From Pictodentalium vernedei (taxonomy: Eukaryota > Mollusca > Scaphopoda > Dentaliida > Dentaliidae): a stretch of DNA of 64,000 nucleotides. The number at the start of each line of letters is the position of its first letter. The stretch's first letter is position 1. The stretch lies in contig JAUFNR010000051.1 of NCBI GenBank assembly GCA_031216915.1, forward strand, positions 154,913-218,912, read 5' to 3'. Below, piece by piece: positions 30,980 through 42,059 of the stretch. Both the position numbers and the translations under genes were made by a program. A model generated the notes under the pieces. The model ran no database searches and was not told the origin of the DNA. It saw nothing but the letters and a program-made list of their open reading frames with translations.

Positions 30980-32455
30980 AGATCCTTGATATAACCTATG
31001 TGGATTAATCTTAGTTACACACCTCCAGAGGGTACTGAATACAAAATTTCTAATTCTTCAGCTACATGGCCAATTCCGGCTGCTATAGGGAGACCAAATA
31101 TTAACCCAGGCACCCGATTTGAACAAACGTGAATCTCACCCCATTAAAGATGTTGTATTCCAAATATGAAAGCTTTCTGACTGGTGGATCTGAAGAAGAT
31201 TTTTAAAGAAATTTCCTCAGATTGCATTAAGTTGAAATATGGGTTCCCATTGGGAGCCCAAATATGAAAACAGGCCTTCAATTTGAACACAAAGTTGAAT
31301 CTGACCCCTCCGGAGATGTTGTATACTAAATATGAAAGGATTCTGACTGGTGGATCTGAAGAAGAAAATTTTTAAAGAAATTTCCTCATATTGCACCAAG
31401 ATAAAATTTGGGATACTATAGGGAGACCAAATATTAACCAAGGGGCCAGATTTTAACAAACTGGAATCTTCCCCCCCCCCCCCCCCCCCGAGATGTTGTA
31501 TACATAGTAAGCCCACATATCAACCTAGGGACTTGGTTTGAACAATCTTTAATCTGACCCATAAGACAATGATGTATGCCAAATATTAAAAGATTCAGAC
31601 TTGTGGTCCCGAAGAAAAGATTTTTATAGATTATTCCCCATATTGCCATATTAATATAAAAATTTGGGCTCCTATATTTGAGCTCAGATATGAACCAAAG
31701 GGGCTTCATTATAACAAACTTGTATCTGACCCCCTATGGATGCTGTATATCAAATATCAAAAGATTGTGACAATTGGTTCTGGAGAAAAAAAGATGTTTA
31801 ATTTTTGCAAATATGCTGGTTCAGCATTTTTTCGATGACCCCCCCCCCCCCCCCCCCCCCCCCTCACAGAACACCCTGACATAACCGATGGCAATTTTTT
31901 TTACTATTCAATTTTACTGGTCCTAAGGATGCTTCATAACAAATAATTCTCTGTTCCGAGTGGTTTGGGAAATATGGGCGTTTGAAAATATTTCTATTTT
32001 TAGCTCCTGGGGTTCCAACGGGGACACAGGATTTTTTTTTTTGCATGAGTCAAGTACTTATGACCCAATAATACCACATATCAAATTTGGTTCAAATCAA
32101 GCCATCAGCTCAGAAAATAGAAATTTTGGGCAGAGCCAAAAATCTTCCCCTCCCATTACAAAGGCAAATATTGCTCCACAAACTTCATTTGAACAAATTT
32201 GATTGTACACCTCAAAAGGAAGCTCCATACCAAATATCAAGTCATTGTCCCCACTGGTTCATGAGAAGATTTTAGAAGTATTTTGGAGCATTTTCCCCAA
32301 TGTTAAGTTGAACAAAAATGCAATGCCCCTTTGGAACCATCACTGACACAAACTTTCACTTGAACTGGCACAGTGGTTTTGGAAAAGTGTTGACAGATGC
32401 CGGACGGAGAGCGATTAGATAAGCTTAGCTTGACTTCATCAAGGTCAGCTAAAAA
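30980..32455. mobile_element. pearl/Helentron-like element, about 150-bp core units
   Basis: Repeated units contain ccaaatatgaaaggattctg, actggtggatctgaagaag, cctcatattgcacc and a gggagcccaaatat segment. Two long poly(C) runs (31471-31489 and 31839-31863) lie inside units. The right end has a gatgccggacggagagcg patch, then a hairpin (agcttgacttc...aaggtcagct, about 32427-32450) and a run of A. The same core family recurs at 49600-51035 and 55780-57208. Confidence 0.65.
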
Positions 32456-32519
32456 AAAATAGTTATCCAAGAATTTTGTTTGCATGTGTTGTCTGCCATT
32501 CGTGTTCAGTAAAGGGTTA
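32456..32519. repeat. 3' half of a TTAA MITE
   Basis: tagttatccaagaattttgt through cagtaaagggttaa matches the right half of the MITEs at 37055-37264 and 54520-54753. It abuts the end of the pearl-like element, suggesting that element inserted into or replaced the left half. Confidence 0.7.
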
Positions 32520-32577
32520 AATATTTGCATTTGGTGACTTTTTCAACAGACAGGGACATATCGTGTTGGGTTCTCTT

Positions 32578-32821
32578 CAAGCCAGAAATTAAGCAGACTT
32601 GTCATCTGCAAAATGAGGTCTCAAGAGGGTAAATTTGGTGATGCAGCAGGATAGCATCACTAAATTTACCCTCTGTGAACCTCAATCTGATTCAGGATCT
32701 CAAACCTAAACAGAAAGACATACCCAGGGGATAAATTGGCCCATTGTTTGGGATAGCATCAACAAGCGCACCCTCTGGGGACCTCAATCTTCAAACGACA
32801 GATTGCTTATTTTCAGGCTTG
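32578..32821. mobile_element. palindromic MITE, CAAGCCAGAAA family (copy 1)
   Basis: Inverted ends caagccagaaattaagcaga and its complement ending at 32821 flank nested inverted blocks of the type gaggtc..agagggtaaattt. A second copy lies at 40956-41205. No coding sequence. Target duplication not determined. Confidence 0.78.
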
Positions 32822-32974
32822 GTTGTCTTATGGGTGGAGAAGAAGGAATACCTAGAGAACCACTAAGCAGTGGCTAGTCTTTAGATTTTCTGATCTAGTA
32901 ACCCAGAAATAAGCAGGGTAACATCAGGTGAAGGCATGTGTACAGGTGAAGGCATGTGTACATGTATAGGCATG

Positions 32975-33090
32975 CAGTATACTTCCAAGCGTTGGTGACT
33001 GGGTCCTATTTTACCAGTAAAACAGAGCCTGTTTACTGCAGTGAACAGGCACTGCCTCACTTCCCGGGGTTCCCGTGGGAATTGGACCTG
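32975..33090. repeat. SINE-family internal fragment
   Basis: gttggtgactgggtcctatt through cccggggttcccgtggg is shared with 37895-37975 and 54066-54160. Only this internal part is present here, without the (TTTA)n tail. Confidence 0.75.
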
Positions 33091-34075
33091 TTGAGATCTC
33101 AAATTGATAGCAATCATAACATAAACCTGGGTGAGAGTGAATCATGCATGTGTATAAAATAAAATGGACAAGCAGTTTGTTGGAGAGGGCGGGCCTGTCA
33201 ACGTTATCACTAAATCTGATAGACTGTGATCATATCATTAATCTTTAGAGTACAGACCTGCATGTGTGTGACCTAAGTACATATATGTTATCACCACTAT
33301 TATGTGCTGATCAAGAAACTTGTATGAGGCTGAGATGATGTTCATATTAGGTATTGTGGAGTGCTCCTCAGGGCAAGTCATGATACGTAATAGCAACACC
33401 ATCAAGGCTTGATACAAGTTTCTCGATCAACAAAGTGATGATGACAAATTTTATCTCACTATCTCGGAAACCCACTTGGTGGTTACCAGTTTTTCTTACA
33501 ATATTCCTTCCTTCCTTGCTTGCATTTTGACAATCATTCAGCATCTATAAATGAATTTATTATGAACAAAGGTCATGACTTCATGGCATTACATTCTTGA
33601 GCTGTGCATGACGTAATCCCCATTCATTGATCCCCTTGTACTACAACTGCCTTAGTTTATAGTAGTGTTTCAGCTGTGGGTTTCTTTGCTTTATTTTTTT
33701 CCGATTTAATGCATGGTAGCCTTTTCAAAAATATCATGGCAAAAACTTATTTTGATGACTTTGTGATTTATTTGTCATGTAATTACTGTTATCAAAATGG
33801 TGACCTTGATATGTGTAATCAGGTTTTGATGAGTGCAGGTAAAAATATTTTCTTTCTTAATCAAATGATTGCACATGCTCACAGAAGTTACGGTGGCCGA
33901 TACAAATTTTATATAACAATATAAATTTTGGCCTGAAAACTACAAGAAACGGTACGTATCACATAACGTCTTCCGATTCCAGATCATATAGACGACTCAT
34001 TTCCGGTAACGCAATGAGCTATCATAACAGGCACATGCATTTCCACGATTGACTCAGCTGATCACATACCAAACA
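33091..34075. other. no gene recognised
   Basis: AT-rich DNA with one 17-bp inverted pair (gatcaagaaacttgtat at about 33309-33325 and its near complement at 33414-33430). An 82-residue plus-strand frame at 33676-33924 has no recognisable motif and no supporting context. Confidence 0.45.
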
Positions 34076-35336
34076 AAATGAAAGTGTCAATGACACTGTA
34101 GCTCAACTTGTCAAGACAAAGACATGTACATGTATAGTATGTGACACAGCAATGACAAACATCTAGGTAATGACCTGATAACAAAGGTACATATAAAGTA
34201 TTGTAATGGCCTGTACATAAATACTGACCGTTGCCTGTAACAAATGTATAGGTAAAGTATTGTAAAGGTGGGTGACAGTCAGATGCTTAACTAGAAAAGA
34301 AATCTGAGTCCCAGAGTGGGTCTGACTGAACCCCAAAATATTTGTTCTCATAGCACAGTGATAACAAAGGCACTCCAAAACACACTCATTCCTATCCCAA
34401 TGTGAAAACAAAGGTACCAAGAAGTTTTGTGAAGATCAGTTCACAAATATGAGCTGTGTAGAAGTTGTGACAAAATAATGATTGGACCTAATTTTGGTAC
34501 AAAATGGCCACTGGCAGCCATCTTGAATTTTGGACCGCACCCAGAAACACTCGTTCTCGTCCCAAGGTGATAACAACGGTACCCAAGAAGTTTTGTTGAT
34601 AAATACAGCCTCCAGCCCGAGCTGTATTGACATGTGCACTTACAGAGTAGAAGTGGGCACTGAATAAATCAAAGTTCATCTAATTTGCATAATTTCTGCA
34701 CAAGAAAAAACCCCGTATTATATGTGATGTATCCCATGGTACTAAACATTCACACAAAAAATTATTCAAATCAGCGCTTTCATATGGAAGTTCTGTGCAA
34801 AAATCTGATTGCACCAAATTTCGTACAAAATGGCTGCCATCAGCCATCTTGAATTTCGAACAGGACCCCAAAACACTCGTTCTCGTCCCACGGTGATAAC
34901 AAAGGTACCCAAGGAGTTTTGTAAAGATCGGTTCATAAATACGGCCTCTAGCCCGAGCCGTATTGGCATTTGCACTTACAGTGCTGAAAGTAACACCAAA
35001 AAACATCAAAGTTAGTCTAATTTGCATAATTTACGCACGAGAAAAAAACCTGTATTATATGTGATGTATCCCATGGTACTAAACATTCATACAAAAAATT
35101 ATTCAAATCAGAGCTTTCTTATGGAAGTTCTGTACAAAAAAACAGATTTCTGCATCGTCGGGACAAAATGGCAGCTGGCAGCCATCTTGAATTTTGGACC
35201 GCACCCAAAAACACTCGTTCTCATCCCACAGGTACCCAAGAAGTTTCGTAAAGATCGGTTCATAAATACGGCCTCTAGCCCAAGCCGTATCCAATTGTTG
35301 ATGGACAGACGGACGACGGGCCATGGCATAAAATAA
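34076..35336. mobile_element. pearl/Helentron-like element, about 330-bp core unit (copy 1)
   Basis: Begins aatgaaagtgtcaatgacac tgtagctcaacttg, continues with a unique segment containing aaagtattgtaa repeats, then about two and a half copies of a roughly 330-bp unit (landmarks caaaatggctgccat, cactcgttctcgtccca, cctctagcccgagccgtat). Ends with gatggacagacggacgacgg and catggcataaaataaaa. The same organisation, diverged by point changes and small indels, is at 47080-48358. The terminal hairpin seems to be lost in this copy. Confidence 0.72.
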
Positions 35337-35667
35337 AAAATTCCTTACAGTTAGCGACAGAACTATTAATCACCAATGATCCTCTCTGCCCCCCCCCCCC
35401 CCTTCCCCACACTTTAAATAGAAACTACACAATTCAATATAATACCAACCCGGTTCCTGAGGATGTGCCCACATCGCACACTTGTAAAATTTGACAACAC
35501 AACTTTGAAAATTGTGGTGACCATTTTACTCATTGTTTGTGTGCACAACAATATAGTTCCATAAAATAGTATTTTTTTAAAACTTTCTTGCCCAACATTA
35601 TGTCCCCAAACTGTATCAATAATTTAAGATTTAATCTGTTTATGTGGCATAATTGTTAGATATATGA

Positions 35668-35832
35668 ATTATCATGATAATGAGCATGTCCTGTGATTTG
35701 CATCAGATTCTCTCGTGTCCAAAAATGGGATAACAACTCGCTGGCTTTCAAAGCCAGCTCATTGAGATCCCATTCTGGACACCACCTTGAATCTGATACA
35801 AATCACAAGACATGCACATTATCATGATAATC
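35668..35832. repeat. long palindrome, about 75-80-bp arms
   Basis: Outer arms attatcatgataatgagcat and its complement, then gtcttgtgattt, cagattc and gtgtccaaaatgggat blocks pair inward to a centre at tggctttcaaagcca (about 35745-35760). Fold-back MITE-like; no coding sequence. Confidence 0.85.
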
Positions 35833-36061
35833 TGTATGTATCGTGGGAAAAAAATTGATTGATTGAGATAAATATGTGATCTGTCCACATTGTGCTCTTA
35901 CAGAATCATATCACAATGAGACTAATTTTTGGGGATGTATAGCTATGAGTTGCACTTGCGTGATGAGTAGATATACCTCCCCAAGAATGAGTTGCGTCAC
36001 GATAAAAGATTTTATCTTACAATCACAATGTATTTTGTCTGTATTAACTCTGCAACTGTCG

Positions 36062-36109
36062 TGTATCCGACCCCCTGATACAGATGTTTGTATCAGGGGT
36101 TCGGATACA
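36062..36109. repeat. short palindrome, 21-bp arms
   Basis: tgtatccgaccccctgatac pairs with gtatcaggggttcggataca across a short loop; one G:T-type mismatch. Confidence 0.85.
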
Positions 36110-36230
36110 AGCATGTTCTTTTCAGGTGAGTTCCATTTTTTTTCTTTTTGTTCATCCGTACGAATAAATAGTCCGTTATATATTCGTCTACATTCTTGAC
36201 TTATCTCCAATATATTGTAAGATAAAATGA

Positions 36231-36386
36231 TTATTACCATTATGTGGATGTACAAAATATGTATTGTAGTCATGCTCCGGGTTCTAAGGGTACATCACGA
36301 CATGTCTTTGACTCGTCGTGATCTGCCCTTAGAACCCGGAGCTTGACTCGGATACATATTTTGTACATCCAAATAATGGTAATAAT
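36231..36386. repeat. long palindrome, about 70-bp arms
   Basis: The outer arms ttattaccattatgtggatg tacaaaatatg pair with catattttgtacatccaaat aatggtaataa, and the inner gctccgggttctaaggg pairs with cccttagaacccggagc. The loop near 36300 contains catcacgacatg. Fold-back element; no gene. Confidence 0.9.
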
Positions 36387-36572
36387 CTCTATGTATACAA
36401 GCACAACGAACACATAATACTTTTTTACCCTTCAGTCAACAAAACCCTAGGCCATGACTGCTAAAAAAAATAGCCGCTAACAAACAAAAAGCCACTCAAC
36501 TGATCAAAATACTGGGACTCCCATTTTCAATTCTCTCAACAAAGTGGCATGGCACATGAGGAAATTCCTTAA

Positions 36573-36791
36573 CCCTTTACCCAACGCAGACGATATCAAA
36601 GTTAGTGATTTTAAATATTTTTTTCAACATTTTCAAAATATTTCAACAAAACCTTATCATGTGACCCCTCATTGGAATGAGCAATGAGGGGTCACATGAT
36701 ATAGTTTTGTTGTAATTTTCAGAAAATTAATCTTTTTCCAACTGCTGAATTTGCATATTGTGCGGGTGGATGCGGCCGATTCGTTAAAGGG
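36573..36791. mobile_element. piggyBac-like TTAA MITE, subfamily B
   Basis: CCCTTTACCCAACG on the left and ATTCGTTAAAGGG on the right are flanked by TTAA (36569-36572 and 36792-36795). The centre is a palindrome on tcaacaaaacc...tgacccctcattggaatga. TTAA duplications with CCCT ends are typical of piggyBac-derived MITEs. Subfamily B shares cagacgatatcaaa and gaatttgcatatt with 55529-55759. Confidence 0.85.
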
Positions 36792-37054
36792 TTAAACGTG
36801 AATGAAACTGTACATGGTGATAAAAAATAATCCAACTCCAAAATTTGCTCTTTCCATCAGGCAACGATATTTCAAACCAAATTCAATTCATGAGGTATCC
36901 AATGGGAAAGGTGGGTGGTTTGTAAAAACAAGGGAATTATTTTTTTGTCTAGTTTAAGAATCGCTTTAAATACATGTGGTCACTTCATTCATATTTTTTA
37001 GAAGCATGCAAACCACTGAGATTGAGGTTATGCTTCAGAATCTTTTCACTTTAA

Positions 37055-37264
37055 CCCTTTACCCAACGTAATGGCCAAAACCAGCCAGCACTATTCTCAA
37101 AATTTGCCAATTTATTTTCATTTTTTGTCTCAAAAACATAGGTTATGACTCCTCTTTTGAACGAGCTCATCGAGCTCATTCCAATGAGACAAAAAATGAA
37201 AAAAAATTAGTTATTCAAGAATTTTGTTTGCAAGTGTCATCTGCTTTTCATGTTACGTAAAGGG
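37055..37264. mobile_element. piggyBac-like TTAA MITE, subfamily A
   Basis: CCCTTTACCCAACGTAATGG at the left end and cgtaaaggg at the right are flanked by TTAA (37051-37054 and 37265-37268). The centre folds on cattttttgtctcaaaaaca and its complement. Same subfamily as 54520-54753 and 63730-63972; this copy has lost part of the right inner arm. Confidence 0.85.
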
Positions 37265-37578
37265 TTAACTTATCCTTTTCCTGTTGGTGTTTTGCATGGT
37301 GGTTTGTTTATGTACTTGTTCGTGCAGTTCCTTGCAATATGGAATTATGTTGAGGCAAATTAGATGCATTGTTCATTTCAACTTTACAAGTTTTCGAAGG
37401 ACGTGATTGCCAGTACCACTGAAATGTGTCAGGTGTGTGTTCTTTTCTCACGATGTCATGGGAGTTTTATCGCCACTGCACTAGAGATATATGATCGTTT
37501 ATCGCCAAATTTTTATAGCTACTGACAATGCAGTTTGTGATTGCGTTTTTAGGTAAATGGTAGATGAAAGATGCTTAT

Positions 37579-37665
37579 TCATTTATTTATTGGTGTCTTT
37601 AGTCATATATTTCTGCACAATGGCCAATAGTGACCGCAACATGAAGATAAATTCAAGTTTAATAA
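37579..37665 (-). repeat. SINE 3' tail fragment
   Basis: ttcatttatttattggtgtc followed by a diverged atatttctgcacaatggcca block. This is the tail end of the SINE family described at 58366-58705. Confidence 0.65.
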
Positions 37666-37756
37666 TAAAAAATCGTAAGTAAAATTTTACCCAGTACATC
37701 ATTAATTAAATTTTGGATAATTATTTTGATAATTTGTGTTTTTGGAATCCAATATT

Positions 37757-38040
37757 ATTATTTATTTATTTATTGGTGTTTGAGGTCACATATTTTTGCA
37801 CAATGGCTAATCATGACCACAACATGAGTATCAACTCGAGACCAGGGGTGAGCGTTCATAAGCCATGTTGCCCATTTTAGAGAGGGTTTGTACCTCCCAA
37901 GCATTGGTGACTGGGTCCTATTTTATCAGCAAAACCGTGCCTGTTTTCCACAGTGAACAGGCACTGCTTCACTCAAATATTATTGCATCCATGGAAATAT
38001 TGCCCATCCGTGGAAAGTGACCAGTCCATGACAGCTGTAC
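37757..38040 (-). repeat. SINE-like repeat
   Basis: Starts with tttatttatttattggtgtt and cacaatggctaatcatgacc acaac (the 3' tail in minus orientation), then ccaggggtgagcgttcataa, tggtgactgggtcctatttt and a gaacaggcactgcttcact block. It joins a fragment of the ccatggactggtc MITE family near 37980-38035. The tail is shared with the SINE at 58366 but the body differs, so the family has at least two body types. Confidence 0.65.
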
Positions 38041-38299
38041 TTTTAAGTCTACAGACAGGAAAAATCATGAGGGAGGGTCACCCCATCTAACTGACAATCT
38101 AAGCCAGATGACAATACAAAGAGCAACAATTCTTGAATTGACAGTTCTTTTGTAAAATTGATAGATATTGATTGTTTTCATTTATTTATTAAATGGTGCT
38201 TTGTGCCAAATCGGCTAGGTGATATTGTCTTCATTTGGCAAGAAAACCATCATACAACATTTGAAAATGATGGATTCCGAGTCAAAGAATAATTGATGC

Positions 38300-38697
38300 A
38301 CACCTGTTTTTGTGTCATAATATACTTCTATAAAAAATATATAGAAATATTGGCTTTGCTCTGGTACCTTCATTTTTTTTTGAAGGCCCAAATAGTGGCT
38401 TCTAGCACTCAACCAGTCAACTCTCAAACTGTCAGAAATATGAAAACAAGCCAAGACCAATACCGGGTCTGGACCTGCATCGCTGCATGCAACAGATCTG
38501 AAAATTAGATACACGATACAACTCATCATTATGAAGCAGCAGACCAAATATAAAATTATTCCCTTTCATAGAAGCCAAGAAAACTGACGGAAAAAGTGTT
38601 TCGGATGGACTGACAAATGACGGACAGACGGACGGAGTCGAGCGGTTACTAGACCAGCTCTGCCGCTGGCGACGCAGGTAAAAATCACCCACACTGC
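38300..38697. mobile_element. probable pearl-like element, right end
   Basis: The diagnostic right end is present: gatggactgacaaatgacgg acagacggacgg (about 38602-38637), then a short hairpin-like segment (ctgccgctggcgacgcagg) and gtaaaaatc. The core repeats and left end are not clear. Confidence 0.45.
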
Positions 38698-38789
38698 TAG
38701 CTGTGAAATAAAAAATAAACAGCTGCGCCATGAGCACATGATACACCTGTTATTAATTACAAGAGGGAAGCACACAATATGAGTATACA

Positions 38790-39275
38790 TGTGTACTTGT
38801 CAGGTTGAGTCCTTCCATCAATATATACTTGCCACCAAAAAATCAGGAAAATTGCTCTAAGTCCGACATGTGGAAAATTGCTCAACGTCCATGTGGAAAA
38901 TTGCCTATATTTTGATGAATAAAGTCCCATAACTCTGGAATGACAAATCGGACAGTGACACAAATTGAAAGGGAGATTCCTTCTATCAACATATACTTGC
39001 AACCAAAAAATCATGAAAATTGCTCAAAGGATTTTCAAGTTATTGTCCGACATGTAGAAAATTGCCTATATTTTTACATATAAAGTCCCATAACTATGTT
39101 ATGACAAATCGGACAGCAACACAAATCGAAAGGGAGCTTCCTTTCATCAACATATACTTTCCACCAAAAATTCACAAAAATTGCTCAAAGCATTTCCGAG
39201 TTATTGAACGACGTGTGGACGGACGGACAGTGGTATACAATAATACAACTGTTTTTTCAAAACGGGCGTATAAAA
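38790..39275. mobile_element. pearl/Helentron-like element, about 150-bp core units
   Basis: About two and a half to three units with catatacttgccaccaaaaa, gaaaattgctcaa, gtccgacatgtgg and gtcccataactctggaatga. They are followed by gtgtggacggacggacagtg, a short cttttttcaaaacgggcg segment and tataaaaataaac. The (A)CGGAC tract after the core is the pearl signature. Confidence 0.6.
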
Positions 39276-39429
39276 ATAAACTTGAAACTTGACCAACAGT
39301 AACAAAGTAGGTCATGGGGGTATGTGTCACCCCATCAAACTTTTAGCAGAAAAAGAGTCGAGAGGACCAACATCTTAACCAACATATTTTTACATTGAAA
39401 TACTACTACCAGTGTTGGCAGGGAAGGTG

Positions 39430-39495
39430 TGTGTGTGTGGGGGGGGGGGGGGGGGGGGGGGGTGGGTGGGGGGGTGGGGGGGGGTGGGTGGATGG
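39430..39495. repeat. (GT)n then long poly(G) tract
   Basis: gtgtgtgtgtgg runs into about 24 consecutive G (39439-39462) and then ggtggg-type repeats. Proline-rich minus-strand frames across it are artefacts. Such tracts are prone to assembly error and can form G-quadruplexes. Confidence 0.95.
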
Positions 39496-39559
39496 CAAAT
39501 GAAGACTGCATTTGCATTTTCTGAAGTCAAGAAAGGTGCACATTTTTGGCTCCATATTA

Positions 39560-39760
39560 ACTTTCTGCACTGATGCAAAAAAGGAAAAGTTTTCAGCAAC
39601 AAATTTCCCACAATGCAGTTTGATGTTTAACCAAATATACCTTGTTTGACCGAGTTCAGTGAGCTCTGTCAAACAAAATATAATTGGTTAAATTCATAGT
39701 TAAACAAGAGAAAAACAGGGTTATTGGAGAAGTCTGTTACACTACCTGAGTGCTAGGGGT
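39560..39760. repeat. decayed TTAA MITE (second family)
   Basis: An inner hairpin (tttgaccgagttc...gagctctgtcaaac) with inverted ggtttaaccaaata/ataattggttaaa flanks resembles the better preserved copies at 44889-45100 and 48405-48628. Ends are degenerate. Confidence 0.5.
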
Positions 39761-39904
39761 TAAAAAGAATTTCACAAATTGCAGAGACCAAAATGTTCAT
39801 TAGATAAGTGAAGCGGTGCATCAGCAACATTGTGTACTGTATTCCTACCATACCACTAAGGTATAAAGGCCACCTCTGATATATATATATATATATGCAG
39901 AACG

Positions 39905-40044
39905 ACACAAGCATGTGAATGGGTTAATTGATATGGCATGAGTGCCAGCATGGAATGATAGAATGAGAGGCCTCAGGCCTCAAGTTTTATCCTTCTGCGA
40001 TGACACAAGAGCCATATCGATTAACCCATTCACACGCATGCTGT
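39905..40044. repeat. palindrome, about 60-bp imperfect arms
   Basis: acaagcatgtgaatgggtta attgatatggc pairs with gccatatcgattaacccatt cacacgcatg; the centre is gaggcctcaggcctc. A (TA)n run lies just to the left at about 39880-39896. Confidence 0.85.
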
Positions 40045-40059
40045 TCTGTGTTTAATACA

Positions 40060-40950
40060 CGCCTTCACATCTATAAAAACAATTAGAAGGACTCTCAGCA
40101 ATTCATTTGACAACTATCAACAAAAACAACACATTTTATCGCCAACCAAATTTGCAAGGGGAACCTTTGTTACTATTTTGTCACCTGAGTTACAATGTGT
40201 TCTATGTGCCTACTGGCACACAGAACACAATGGAAATTGGGATGACTTTCAGCTGTCGTTAGCGATTCAAATTGTATTTGCATTGCACAATTTGTAGAAA
40301 ATTCCAGTGAAATATCGCTTCTAGTTATTTGAAAATAGTCCAACGATTTCTGTTCTGCATATTTGTGCAGAACAGATTTTCATTTATCACATGGTTTAGT
40401 GTTGCTGTACATGTGGATTTTATAGAACTGGCGTGTAATAAAATGGTGCATGGTTCCCTCCTATGATAAGTTAAACAGGCAAAAGGGGTTAAAAAAAAAC
40501 AACAACTACAAGACAATTCATTAACTTGTGTAATTTGTATTATGAAAAACTTGTAAACATGTGTAAATAAACAATTTTTTTTATATTTTGTATTTAATAT
40601 TGAAGATAATGCTGTTCAAAAGAAGTTTACATATCATGAATTACAAAAATAGCACATTATTCTTGACACAATTGGAATTGGAACATGTTAACAGAATAAC
40701 CCTGTACAATGCATCTATTTAATTAGCAAAACCATCTAGCACAACCAACAGAAGTGTGACCAGTCCAGTGCATAATGACAAAAAAAACCACTTGATAAAT
40801 GGAGGATCTTCAAGTCCATAGTTTATAGTGAAATTCAAAAAAACAAGTTCAGTAAATTACGTTTGAACTAAGGCTTTGGCCAGGCCTGATTTACTGAACA
40901 AAATTTTGTAAATTGAAAATGCTCTTATTTCATTCAGTCAGCATCTCGAA
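40060..40950. other. no gene recognised; two short hairpins
   Basis: Short inverted pairs occur at 40192-40233 (tgtgttctatgtgcc and complement) and about 40345-40380 (ctgttctgcatatttgtgcagaacag split across a small loop). The rest is AT-rich with no defended feature. Confidence 0.5.
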
Positions 40951-40955
40951 GTCAA

Positions 40956-41205
40956 CAAGCCAGAAAATAAGCAATCTCATTTGCAGAATGAGATCCCCAG
41001 AGGGTAAATTTACTGATGCTATCCCATACAGTTGGCCAATTCATCCTCTGGGTACCTCATTCTGTTTAGATTGAGATCTTGATTCAGATTGAGGTTCACA
41101 GAGGATAAATTTAGTGATGCTACCCTGCTGTGCAGGGTAGCATCTCTAAATTCACCCTCTGGGGACCTCATTATGCAGATGACAGTCTGCTTATTTTCTG
41201 GCTTG
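40956..41205. mobile_element. palindromic MITE, CAAGCCAGAAA family (copy 2)
   Basis: caagccagaaaataagca at the left and its complement ending at 41205 enclose nested inverted blocks agagggtaaatttac...gatgct and tgctaccctgctgtgcaggg tagca. Same family as 32578-32821. No coding sequence. Confidence 0.82.
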
Positions 41206-41410
41206 GAAGTCATTTTCAACAATTATGAATTCCCACAATACAAAGGCATACATATCAGTCTACATCAGAAATGGTATCAAGTGACTATGCTTTTCCACTT
41301 TGAAAGTATGAGCAGTCCTGAAACCAGGATCTCAAAATTTTCCAACATGGTGGAGGAAAGTTAAAATTTCAAACTGTTTCTGGGTCATGAACTTGACACC
41401 TAACTCTATA

Positions 41411-41553
41411 AGTTATTGTGATGAGTTGACGGTAACATGGTCTGAAGTTTGCGGATCAGAGCTTATGTTCAACCGAGACGCAAAGTGCCGAGGTTCAACA
41501 TGCGCTCCGAGCTGCAAACCTCAGACCATGTGCTGTCAACTCATCACAATAAT
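41411..41553. repeat. palindrome, about 65-bp arms
   Basis: attattgtgatgagttgac-type arms at both ends, then catggtctgaagtttgc and its near complement gcaaacctcagaccatg, and a central gttcaaccgag...cgaggttcaac. The reading frame across it is an artefact of the palindrome. Confidence 0.85.
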
Positions 41554-41613
41554 GTATATGTTCCAATAAGACAATATCCATAGCCCAAAGCCTACATCGT
41601 GAAACACGAGAGG

Positions 41614-41856
41614 CTAATTTGCTAAACTTGCGATCATTAAAAGTTGCCTTCTGCAAGGCATCTTAATGATCACAGGTTTAGTAAAAGCTTTTGTGTACCC
41701 AACGACGGCACTGGATAAATAATCAATAAACCAGATAAACTCATTCCATCTCAGTTCAAATCGTAACTCAGTTTGTAATTTAAACAACACTTCATCCAGA
41801 ACACCATATGCTGCACGTGTAAAAAATCCAGAAAAATGAAGCGGCTTGCTAGTCAC
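41614..41856 (-). other. candidate first exon, 80-codon frame, function unknown
   Basis: An ATG at 41856 opens an 80-codon minus-strand frame (MTSKPLHFSG..., LRFELRWNEFIWFIDYLSS) just downstream of CRE- and CCAAT-like sites. The last 15-20 codons (41634-41675) run into a short hairpin, so real coding, if any, probably stops at a donor-like ttgg/gtacac near 41697. I do not recognise the product. It has a more gene-like amino acid mix than the repeat-derived frames nearby. It may equally be chance. Confidence 0.3.
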
Positions 41857-41885
41857 TCCGTTGTTGGGAGCAATTACGAAACGGG

Positions 41886-41984
41886 CGACGTCATTTCAAA
41901 CATTTCACGTAGTGACGTCAGATGGTAACATTTGCTTCTGGAGCCGTAAACATAAATAAACTAGGCCAGATCTCATCCAATCAG
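41886..41984 (-). promoter_or_regulatory. candidate promoter: two CRE-like sites and a CCAAT box
   Basis: A full palindromic CRE, TGACGTCA, at 41913-41920; a partial one, GACGTCA, at 41887-41893; and CCAATCAG at 41977-41984. All lie within 130 bases upstream of the minus-strand ATG at 41856. CRE plus CCAAT within about 100 bases is typical of metazoan TATA-less promoters. Chance matches are possible in 64 kb. Confidence 0.35.
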
Positions 41985-42059
41985 AGAGCGAGGATTTTAC
42001 TCTTATTGGAACATAGAATACTTTTTAACCCTTCACAAAATCAACTGCATTCTCCCATC

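Noticed and set aside
33676-33924. 82-residue plus-strand frame as a small membrane protein gene
   Set aside because: Hydrophobic patches arise easily from AT-rich DNA; no promoter, splice or homology support.
39335-39672. Proline/histidine-rich minus-strand frames
   Set aside because: They read through the poly(G) and GT tracts; low complexity explains them fully.
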